Positions 8,173-14,302 of a DNA stretch of 15,407 nt are shown here, piece after piece. Made by a program: the position numbers and the translations under genes. The stretch is from Oscillospiraceae bacterium (GTDB taxonomy: Bacteria; Bacillota; Clostridia; Oscillospirales; Oscillospiraceae), in assembly GCA_017620315.1 (NCBI GenBank), contig JAFZQQ010000206.1, forward strand, positions 1-15,407, given 5' to 3'. Position 1 is the first letter of the stretch. The number at the start of each line of letters is the position of its first letter. Below the pieces are notes generated by a model that was given only the letters and a program-made list of their open reading frames with translations, did no database searches and had not been told where the DNA came from.

Positions 8173-9368
8173 GACGCTCCTCCCCCCTTGATCTTCTTTA
8201 TTTCGATACTCTCAATAAACGCCTGCACGCGGGTTCGGAGCTGCCCCGAAGACGCCGCCGCGTTGTACGGCCGGTCGATCGAGAGTACGGGCCATCCGTA
8301 ATCCTCGCGCAGCATGGCGGAGCCCAGCGTCCGCTCGTATGCCCAGGGGTCGCAAAACTTCACCTGCTCGTAAATGATCCCGTCCGCATGGTATTCCTCG
8401 GCAATGCCCTTCACATACTCCTTGCGGCCGTAGACCTTTTCCATGTTCATCATGCGCGGGCACTGGCAGTTGTAGACGTAGTGCCGGCAGACCTGCGTAA
8501 GCGCGTCCTCTCCGTCGTTGAGCTCGATCGGGTCACGCCCCGGCAGCGAGCCGAAGCAGAAGCGGTCGGCGCAGACGTAGGCGCCCGTCTCCTCGATAAG
8601 CCTGATCAGGGCGCTGTCGTCGATCTCCGAGCCGACAAGCGCCACTCGGGCGCGCCAGAGCTGCTCATCCGGCTCGCGGGTCCTGAGCTCCTCCAGCGTT
8701 TCCTCAAGCTTGTCGACGATCAGCCGCTTCGGGCAGACATAGGTCGCAAGCGTAAGCACGTGGAACTCATAGCCCGTGATGCGCGGCCTTGCCTCCTTGC
8801 GGAATTCGCCGATCTCGCGGATCAGGCGGCACACGCGGTTGTGCTCCTCCACCGCCTTTCGTATCGCCGCGTCGGATATGTCGACGCCGTAGCGCTCGTG
8901 CAGCGGCTGCAGGATGTGGTTCCTGCACTGCACCACCGCGAGCTCGATGCCGTTTTCGTCCGCCTTGAGCGGGATCTCCATGTACTCGTGGAAGAACCTC
9001 TCGTTTCCCTTGCCCATGGTCTTGAGCAGCTCCATGTTCTCCACGCAGCGGTTGATCATGGTGCAGCCGTCGGGCGAGACGACGCAGTCGGCGAAGTTGA
9101 AGCCGCCCTCTATCGCGCGCTCCAGCAGCGCGCGGCTGGTCTCACACAGCAGCGCCGTCATATAGTAGGTCGCGACGTCCAGCGAGCCGGTGTTCGGTGC
9201 GAAAAGGCGGATCGAAAACGTGCCGTCCAGATTCATCAGCGGCTCCGGCACATTTTCGCAGGTGTATGCAACGCATACGCCGCCCTCGCTTTTTGCCTGA
9301 TCGATAAGCCTGTTGTTCGCTGTCTGCAGGAGGTCTTCAAAGAAAATCAGATGCTTGAGATCTCTCAT
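8169..9368 (-). CDS. 2-hydroxyacyl-CoA dehydratase family, small subunit
   Basis: The protein has 399 residues from the ATG at 9368. A second ATG in frame at 9386 is immediately followed by the GGGAGG ribosome binding site (9384-9379), so that site serves the inner ATG, 10 nt downstream. The sequence has the layout of the small (HgdB/FldC-like) dehydratase subunit. It opens with YTCENVPEPL (Cys37), followed by SPDGCTMINR (Cys102) and, near the end, GIIYEQVKFCDPWAYER (Cys339). These three cysteines are the expected ligands of a [4Fe-4S] cluster. IDRPYN and the helix after it form the usual C-terminal end. It is the promoter-proximal member of the pair and should form a heterodimer with the large subunit. 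The ATPase activator these enzymes need is not encoded nearby. Confidence 0.88.
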   Translation of the reverse strand: MRDLKHLIFFEDLLQTANNRLIDQAKSEGGVCVAYTCENVPEPLMNLDGTFSIRLFAPNTGSLDVATYYMTALLCETSRALLERAIEGGFNFADCVVSPDGCTMINRCVENMELLKTMGKGNERFFHEYMEIPLKADENGIELAVVQCRNHILQPLHERYGVDISDAAIRKAVEEHNRVCRLIREIGEFRKEARPRITGYEFHVLTLATYVCPKRLIVDKLEETLEELRTREPDEQLWRARVALVGSEIDDSALIRLIEETGAYVCADRFCFGSLPGRDPIELNDGEDALTQVCRHYVYNCQCPRMMNMEKVYGRKEYVKGIAEEYHADGIIYEQVKFCDPWAYERTLGSAMLREDYGWPVLSIDRPYNAAASSGQLRTRVQAFIESIEIKKIKGGGAS

Positions 9369-9394
9369 ACCGTCATTTCCTCCCATGATACACG

Positions 9395-9424
9395 ATCCGG
9401 GCGGAGCGTCAGCCCTGCCCGGAT
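9395..9424 (-). promoter_or_regulatory. Inverted repeat upstream of the dehydratase genes (leader hairpin or operator)
   Basis: Perfect 8-bp arms (ATCCGGGC at 9395-9402, GCCCGGAT at 9417-9424) enclose a further four-pair inner stem (9404-9407 with 9412-9415) and a 4-nt loop. One inner pair is G-U only in minus-strand RNA and a mismatch on the plus strand, which suggests that the minus transcript is the one that folds. The repeat ends 10 bp before the ribosome binding site of the small-subunit gene. A possible -10 (TAAAAT, 9428-9423) overlaps its edge without a clear -35, so it could instead be an operator. No U-tract follows in the minus direction. Confidence 0.5.
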
Positions 9425-9545
9425 TTTAGTCTATCAGTAAATTGTTAAAAATCAACGCAATGTTTCATCTTTATCAAAAACCGATAATATTCCGCCGCCT
9501 TTTTGTTCAAACAGTCAAGCGTGAAAGCTCTTTCCCTCACGCCGC

Positions 9546-10337
9546 TCAGGAAGCGTAGATCTTCCCGACAAGGTCTGTGAGCGTCCGTGTGGGCAGAATG
9601 CGGGTGAGGAACACAAAAAACTTATACTTGCCGCCCAGCGTACACAGCACGGGTACCCTTTTCTGAAGCGCCTTGCCCGCGACATACGCCCCGGCCTTCT
9701 CCGCGCTGATGCCGTTGCGCTCGTCGTGCTCCATGACCGCGACGCTGCGGGCTATCCTTCCGCCATACGCGTCGTCCCCGGCGGGGTTTTTCCGCCTTGC
9801 CGAGGTAAACCCGGTCGCTATGTCTCCGGGCATAATGCAGCAGACCTCGATGCCGTATGGCTTGACCTCGCTTTCCAGCGCAAGGCTGTACGTTCTGATC
9901 GCCGCCTTTGACGCCGAGTAATACGCCTGAAACGGGATGGCGATCGGGGCGGCGACGGAGCTCATATTGATGATGCGCCCAAAGCCCTGTTTGTGCATGA
10001 TCGGCAAAACGGCGCGGTTCACGCGCACCATTCCGAAAAAGTTCACGTCAAACTGCTTCACGGCCTCCTCGGTTTCCGTGTACTCGACCGCCCCGGAAAT
10101 GCCGAAGCCCGCGTTATTTATCACGACGTCGAGGCGCCCCTCGCGCTCCATGATCTCGCGGATCGCGGCGCTTATCTGCCGCTCGTCGGTTACGTCTGCC
10201 CGGATATGCGCCGCGGCGTCCGTGCCCTCCGCTCTTCTGCTCAGCTCATATACCCGGCAGCCCCGCCGGGCAAGCTGCTGCGCGGCGCTCAGCCCGATGC
10301 CGCTGGTGCCGCCCGTGATCAGTACGACCTTGTCCAT
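9546..10337 (-). CDS. Short-chain dehydrogenase/reductase, candidate 3-ketosphinganine-type reductase
   Basis: This is a classical SDR of 263 residues. It has the nucleotide-binding TGGTSGIG (8-15), NNAG (74-77), Asn99, Ser127 and the catalytic YSASK (Tyr140, Lys144). Basic residues after the second strand (SRR, 33-35) favour NADP(H). The C-terminal region, with FFVFLTRILP at about 240-249, is hydrophobic and could sit against a membrane or bind an acyl chain. The gene starts 6 nt after the stop of the serine-palmitoyltransferase-like gene and its GGAG-type ribosome binding site overlaps the end of that gene, so the two form one operon. That pairing suggests it reduces the ketone made by its partner, as 3-ketodihydrosphingosine reductase does. 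SDR substrate specificity cannot be read from motifs alone, so this role is an inference; the SDR call itself is firm. Confidence 0.92.
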   Translation of the reverse strand: MDKVVLITGGTSGIGLSAAQQLARRGCRVYELSRRAEGTDAAAHIRADVTDERQISAAIREIMEREGRLDVVINNAGFGISGAVEYTETEEAVKQFDVNFFGMVRVNRAVLPIMHKQGFGRIINMSSVAAPIAIPFQAYYSASKAAIRTYSLALESEVKPYGIEVCCIMPGDIATGFTSARRKNPAGDDAYGGRIARSVAVMEHDERNGISAEKAGAYVAGKALQKRVPVLCTLGGKYKFFVFLTRILPTRTLTDLVGKIYAS

Positions 10338-10343
10338 CGCCGT

Positions 10344-11537
10344 TCACTCTCCGATCCCGTGTTGACGCAGCACATCCGCTATGATACCGACCGCCTCGTC
10401 GATCAGAGCCTCGGTATGCGTCGCCATCAGGCTGGTGCGAAGCAGGCATTCCGTCGGCGCGGTGGCGGGCGGCAGCGACGAATTGACATAGACGCCGCGC
10501 CCGTACAGCTCCTTTGCTATGGTAAGCGTGGTGACGGGCTCATAGGTATAGATGGGGATGATCGGGATGATCTCGCCGTTGGACTCTCTTATGCGGATGT
10601 TCTCGTCGCGAAGCTTTTTCCGAATATAGCGCGCTCTCGCCTGCAATGTCTCGGGCAGCTCAGGATGCGCTTCCAGGGTCCTGAGCGCGGCAAGCGCCGC
10701 GGCGCAGCCCGCCGGCGTGATCGACGCCGAAAAGATGAACGGTCTTGAGGCGTGCCTCACATAATCCGCAACGCGCGCGGACGCCGCCATGTATCCGCCG
10801 AGCGAGGCGAGGGACTTGGAAAAAGTGCCCATATAGACGTCAACGTCGTCCTCAAGTCCGTAGTAGCTCGCCGTTCCGCGTCCGCCCTCGCCGATGACGC
10901 CGAGCCCGTGCGCGTCGTCGACCATGACCCGCGCTCCGTACCGCTTTGCAAGACGACATATCTCGGGAAGGTTCGCAATGTCTCCGCCCATGGAGAAAAC
11001 GCCGTCCGTAACGATAAGGCTCCCGGCGTTCTCCGGCACCGTTTTGAGCAGCTGCTCCAGATTCTCCATATCGTTGTGCCGGTAACGCAGCATCTTGCCG
11101 AGCGAAAGCCGGCAGCCGTCATAGAGGCTGGCGTGGTTTTCCCTGTCCATAATGACGTAATCGCCGCGCCCGACAAGCGCGCTGATGATCCCGAGATTCG
11201 ACTGAAAGCCGGTCGAGAACGTAACGACCCCCTCTTTGCGGAGAAACCTTGCAAGCTCCGCTTCCAACTCCAGATGCAGCTCAAGGGTGCCGTTCAGGAA
11301 GCGCGAGCCGGAGCAGCCCGAGCCGTATTCCCGAAACGCCTTTATCCCCGCCTCGATCACGTCCGGATTCGTCGTCAGCCCCAGATAATTGTTCGAGCCC
11401 AGCATGATCCGGCGCTTTCCCTCCATGATGACCTCTGTATCCTGGCGGGATTCCAGCGCATGGAAGTACGGGTAGATCTCCTTTTCCCGTATTTCATCGA
11501 CAAATGAAGGCTCGAAGCATTTCTTGAAAATATCCAT
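10344..11537 (-). CDS. Serine palmitoyltransferase-like alpha-oxoamine synthase (PLP enzyme)
   Basis: The protein has 397 residues, the normal size for the soluble bacterial family. The ATG at 11537 follows GGGGGGAG; the open frame reaches 11684, but that part runs through the promoter. Alpha-oxoamine synthases join an amino acid to an acyl thioester with loss of CO2. PLP-site residues are His135 (stacking), Asp207 and His210 (VDDAH) and Lys241 (GTFSKS, Schiff base). Their spacing (72, 3 and 31) equals my recollection of His159, Asp231, His234 and Lys265 in Sphingomonas serine palmitoyltransferase. Arg367 is the likely carboxylate-binding residue. GSGCSGSRFLNGTLELH, FSTGFQSNLG, FIFSASITPA and SLMATHTE resemble Bacteroides serine palmitoyltransferase more than KBL (glycine C-acetyltransferase) or BioF. 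KBL or another acyl-amino-ketone synthase remains possible. It is the first gene of an operon with the reductase. Confidence 0.85.
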   Translation of the reverse strand: MDIFKKCFEPSFVDEIREKEIYPYFHALESRQDTEVIMEGKRRIMLGSNNYLGLTTNPDVIEAGIKAFREYGSGCSGSRFLNGTLELHLELEAELARFLRKEGVVTFSTGFQSNLGIISALVGRGDYVIMDRENHASLYDGCRLSLGKMLRYRHNDMENLEQLLKTVPENAGSLIVTDGVFSMGGDIANLPEICRLAKRYGARVMVDDAHGLGVIGEGGRGTASYYGLEDDVDVYMGTFSKSLASLGGYMAASARVADYVRHASRPFIFSASITPAGCAAALAALRTLEAHPELPETLQARARYIRKKLRDENIRIRESNGEIIPIIPIYTYEPVTTLTIAKELYGRGVYVNSSLPPATAPTECLLRTSLMATHTEALIDEAVGIIADVLRQHGIGE

Positions 11538-11572
11538 ATAACAAATCTCCCCCCGGTGCAAATACAAGTTGC

Positions 11573-11602
11573 AGTATATTGCATCAGCGTCCCGGTTGTC
11601 AA
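11573..11602 (-). promoter_or_regulatory. Promoter of the serine-palmitoyltransferase-like operon
   Basis: A perfect -35, TTGACA (11602-11597), an 18-nt spacer and TATACT (11578-11573) are read on the minus strand. Transcription would start near 11566, giving a short leader of about 30 nt. An imperfect 14-bp palindrome, TGCAATATACTGCA (12 of 14 positions symmetric), covers the -10 and is a possible operator. Confidence 0.8.
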
Positions 11603-11677
11603 TACCACTGCAAGCCCCGGCGCCGCAGATTTCGGAGCCTTCGGCGTTCGACAGTTTCATATTTATAAAGCTGACGC

Positions 11678-11706
11678 TTGCCAATATGTATGTTTTTCGA
11701 TATTAT
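11678..11706 (+). promoter_or_regulatory. Promoter of the acetyltransferase gene
   Basis: TTGCCA (11678-11683), a 17-nt spacer and TATTAT (11701-11706) match the vegetative consensus at five of six bases in each box. The predicted leader is about 95 nt. The promoter is divergent from that of the PLP-enzyme operon, with about 75 bp between the two -35 boxes. Confidence 0.75.
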
Positions 11707-11768
11707 TATGATTATTTCCGGCAGCGTCGGAACGATCCGCAAATCGAAACGGTCTCAGGGATGAATCA

Positions 11769-11789
11769 CCCGAACCACTCCCGTTCGGG
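11769..11789 (+). promoter_or_regulatory. Leader hairpin before the acetyltransferase gene
   Basis: A perfect 7-bp inverted repeat (CCCGAAC / GTTCGGG) with a 7-nt loop ends 7 nt before the GGAGGA ribosome binding site. It could influence translation from the TTG start or stabilise the mRNA. No T-run follows, so it is not an obvious terminator. Confidence 0.4.
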
Positions 11790-11809
11790 ATTGAGCGGAG
11801 GACACTTTC

Positions 11810-12427
11810 TTGGATGCAAAAGACTATCTGGCAGACCCCTGCGGCGCGTCGTCGCTTTCGTTTTGGAAAACGGAGCGTGTTGTCGTGCCGGAGAATATGC
11901 GCATCATGCGCGACGATTTGTTTGACGCGGCGCAATACGCCGCGTGGCACGACGAGCGGTACTTTAAGCTTCGCTGCGAGCTGTCGGAGCGGAAAAGGCC
12001 CGCTCTGCCGGCGGGTTACGAATTGATATGCCCGGACACAGAGGCTTATGCCCGCCACATCTGCGGCTGCTACGATGCGGAGGGCGTTTCGGCGGCGGAG
12101 CTTGAGGCGTACCGCGCTCATGATGTGTACGACCCCGCGCTCTGGGTCGCGGTCGCGGCACCCGGCGGCGAGCTTGCCGCGTCAGGCGTCGCCGAGTTGG
12201 ATACGCGCATCGGCGAGGGCGTCCTCGAGTGGATACAGGTCTCTCCCTCGCACCGGCGGAGGGGACTGGGCACGTTTGTCGTTTGTGAGCTGCTGCGGCG
12301 GATGAAGGAAAACGGCGCGGCGTTTGCGACCGTGTCCGGAAAGCTGAACAGCGCCTCTGACCCGCTCGCGCTGTATGAGGTCTGCGGGTTTAGAGACGCC
12401 GTTGTGTGGCACATTTTGACGAAGTAA
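11810..12427 (+). CDS. GNAT family N-acetyltransferase (TTG start)
   Basis: The protein has 205 residues. The frame can only start at TTG 11810, because an in-frame stop lies six codons upstream; GGAGGA (11797-11802) is 7-8 nt before this TTG. The ATG at 11814 is in another frame. The N-terminal 60 residues (CGASSLSFWK, then PENMRIMRDD and DERYFKL) are a recurring leader region of clostridial GNAT proteins. The GNAT fold follows. WIQVSPSHRRRGLGT (141-155) contains the acetyl-CoA-binding R-R-G-x-G loop, and ALYEVCGF (187-194) is the typical last-helix and strand signature. It should move an acetyl group from acetyl-CoA to an amine, but the acceptor cannot be predicted. It has its own promoter and is followed by a palindromic terminator. 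Confidence 0.88.
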   Translation: MDAKDYLADPCGASSLSFWKTERVVVPENMRIMRDDLFDAAQYAAWHDERYFKLRCELSERKRPALPAGYELICPDTEAYARHICGCYDAEGVSAAELEAYRAHDVYDPALWVAVAAPGGELAASGVAELDTRIGEGVLEWIQVSPSHRRRGLGTFVVCELLRRMKENGAAFATVSGKLNSASDPLALYEVCGFRDAVVWHILTK

Positions 12428-12462
12428 CGGTTTTAAAGATCACACCCGATGAGAAAGCGTCC

Positions 12463-12504
12463 AAACAGCACGCCGCCGCCCGGCCGGGCGGCGGTGTGCT
12501 GTTT
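12463..12504. terminator. 42-bp palindrome, bidirectional terminator between convergent genes
   Basis: Two adjoining 21-bp arms (12463-12483, 12484-12504) are reverse complements except for one position that becomes a G-U wobble pair. The GC-rich core (CCGCCGCCCGG) is capped by AAAC/GTTT ends. It lies between the stops of the acetyltransferase gene (12427) and the ABC transporter gene (12509). The U-tract is short on both strands, so the very stable stem must do most of the work. Confidence 0.75.
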
Positions 12505-12508
12505 AAGG

Positions 12509-14302
12509 TTAAATCGCGTACTGGCTCTGGAACAGCTCGTAGTAAAAGCCTTTTTGCTCAAGCAGGGACTTGTGCGTGCCCTGCTCGACGATCTGACCGT
12601 CCCGGAGGACAAGGATAAGATCGGCGTCCACAATGGTGGAGAGCCGGTGGGCGATGACAAAGCAGGTGCGTCCTCCCATGAGACGATCCATTGCCTTTTG
12701 GATCAGCAGCTCCGTGCGGGTGTCCACATTCGAGGTCGCCTCGTCGAGGATCAGCAGCGGGCGGTTCGCCAGCAGGGCGCGGGCGATGGTCAAAAGCTGC
12801 TTCTGACCTGAGGAAACAGCGGTGCTGTCCTCGGATATCACGGTGTCGTAGCCCTGGGGCAGACGGCGGATGAAGTGGTCGCAGTAGGCGCAGTCGCAGG
12901 CGCGCTCGATCTCCTCGCGCGTGGCGTCCGGACTGCCGTAAGCGACGTTTTCGGCAACCGTGCCTTTGAACAGCCATGTGTCCTGAAGCACCATGGCAAA
13001 GAGCCTGCGGTTTTCCGCGCGCGAAAGCTCGGAAACATCCCGTCCGTCGATCAGTATTTTCCCGGAGTCGACGTCGTAAAAGCGCATGAGCAGGTTGACG
13101 ATGGTGGTCTTGCCCGCCCCGGTGGGGCCGACGATCGCGACCTTCTGCCCGGGCTTTACGTCCATGCTCAAATCGCGGATCAGCGGCTTTTTCGGGTCGT
13201 AGGAGAATTCCACATGCCGAAGCTCGACCCTGCCGCGCGTCGGCGCGTCCACACCGCCTGTCGGATCCTGCTCCTCGGGCAGGTCAAGCAGGTCGAAAAC
13301 GCGCTTTGCGGCGGACTTGACGTGCTGTGTGTAGCCCAGTCCGAAGGCGACGTTCTCAAGAGGATCCGAAAGCTGGCGCGCGAAAAGGATGACTGTGACC
13401 ACCGTGCCGATGGACACGCCGCGCCGCAGCACCAGCCAGCCGCCGAGAACGGCTACCGCTATATAAGCCAGCGCGTCCACAAACGCGATGACCGGCTGGA
13501 CGATCGAGGACAGGAAGTAGGCGAAGATTCCGTTGCGCTGGTGGCGTTCGGAGAGCTCGTCGTACCTCTTTTGCAGCTCCGCCTCGCGGTTGAACGCCTT
13601 GGTGGTCGGATAGTTGGTGTACGCCTCCTCCGTCAGCGACGTGAGCTTTCCGCCCAGATCGAAGTGCTTGTCCCAGTGGTTTTCTCCAAGCGTCGCCATC
13701 TTTGCGGAGAGCAGCACGGACAGAGGGGAAAGCAGCACCACGGGAATGGCCATGCGCCAGTCGGTGAAAAAGAGCACGACCGCGATGACCGCCATCTGGA
13801 GAAAGCCGGAGAGCAATATCTCGACGATGCTGTTGATGCTGTCGGACATGTCGCTCACATCGTCCATCATTCTGTCTATGACGTCGCCCGCGGGCGTCTT
13901 GTCCAGATAGGACACGCTCAGGCGGCGCAGCTTTTCCGACAGGCGGATGCGAAGCCCCGCGCAGAAGTAGCGGCTTATCATGTTGTGCAGCAGATAGGAA
14001 TTCCCGTAGGTCACGCCCGCCTGAAAAGCATAGATGCCCAGAAGAAGCCCAAGCTCCGGCAGCAGGGCGCGGGCAAGGCCCGGCGTCCCGTTTCGGCTCC
14101 ACGCATAAAGGCGGTCGACCAGATCGCCCATCAGCTCGGGAGCCGCCACGGCGCAGCCGATCAGCAGCAGGCAGAGGATGGCCGAGAGAAGTATCCAGCC
14201 GCGAAGCGGCCTGATCTCGCGCAGAAGACGCTTGCCGGTCTCGTCGAAGAGGCGGCGCTTTTTCTTTTTTTCGTTCTTTATGTTTTCTTTTGCTGCGCTC
14301 AT
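12509..14302 (-). CDS. ABC exporter half-transporter, consensus ATP site (BmrD/TM288-like)
   Basis: The protein has 597 residues: a type IV (MsbA-like) exporter domain of six membrane helices at about 35-320, then an ATP-binding domain. A highly basic cytoplasmic N-terminus (KKKKRR) precedes TM1. Nucleotide-binding motifs are Walker A GPTGAGKTT (392-400), Q-loop Gln440, signature VSSGQ (496-500), Walker B LLILDE with catalytic Glu521, D-loop SNVD and H-loop His552 in AHRLSTI. Walker A, Walker B and H-loop are consensus, whereas the signature departs from LSGGQ. This is the pattern of the subunit whose own ATP site is active and whose altered signature completes the partner's degenerate site. 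The start overlaps the partner's stop by 4 nt (ATGA), with GGGAGG upstream. The pair should export a drug, lipid or peptide; the cargo is not predictable. Confidence 0.93.
   Translation of the reverse strand: MSAAKENIKNEKKKKRRLFDETGKRLLREIRPLRGWILLSAILCLLLIGCAVAAPELMGDLVDRLYAWSRNGTPGLARALLPELGLLLGIYAFQAGVTYGNSYLLHNMISRYFCAGLRIRLSEKLRRLSVSYLDKTPAGDVIDRMMDDVSDMSDSINSIVEILLSGFLQMAVIAVVLFFTDWRMAIPVVLLSPLSVLLSAKMATLGENHWDKHFDLGGKLTSLTEEAYTNYPTTKAFNREAELQKRYDELSERHQRNGIFAYFLSSIVQPVIAFVDALAYIAVAVLGGWLVLRRGVSIGTVVTVILFARQLSDPLENVAFGLGYTQHVKSAAKRVFDLLDLPEEQDPTGGVDAPTRGRVELRHVEFSYDPKKPLIRDLSMDVKPGQKVAIVGPTGAGKTTIVNLLMRFYDVDSGKILIDGRDVSELSRAENRRLFAMVLQDTWLFKGTVAENVAYGSPDATREEIERACDCAYCDHFIRRLPQGYDTVISEDSTAVSSGQKQLLTIARALLANRPLLILDEATSNVDTRTELLIQKAMDRLMGGRTCFVIAHRLSTIVDADLILVLRDGQIVEQGTHKSLLEQKGFYYELFQSQYAI

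Noticed and set aside
6727..8301. A 524-codon open frame on the plus strand across the dehydratase genes
   Set aside because: It is fully antisense to two genes with recognisable family motifs and coupled starts. It has no ribosome binding site or known motif. GC-rich third positions leave long stop-free antisense frames throughout this window.
9366..9386. Start of the small dehydratase subunit at the ATG at 9386
   Set aside because: The ribosome binding site GGGAGG lies directly after that ATG and is properly spaced only for the inner ATG at 9368.
9395..9430. The inverted repeat with TTTTAG as a plus-strand terminator
   Set aside because: No plus-strand gene lies upstream of it, and its inner stem pairs better in minus-strand RNA.
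9519..9542. Terminator-like hairpin just after the SDR gene (GCGTGA ... TCACGC)
   Set aside because: The stem needs a 3-nt bulge and no T-run follows on the minus strand, so it does not show that the operon ends there.
11810..12427. The GNAT protein as a bacterial ceramide synthase working with the serine-palmitoyltransferase-like enzyme
   Set aside because: Bacterial ceramide synthases are reported to be GNAT-like, and the gene is divergent from the PLP enzyme gene. However, this protein is small and has the N-terminal region common to ordinary clostridial acetyltransferases, so there is no positive evidence.
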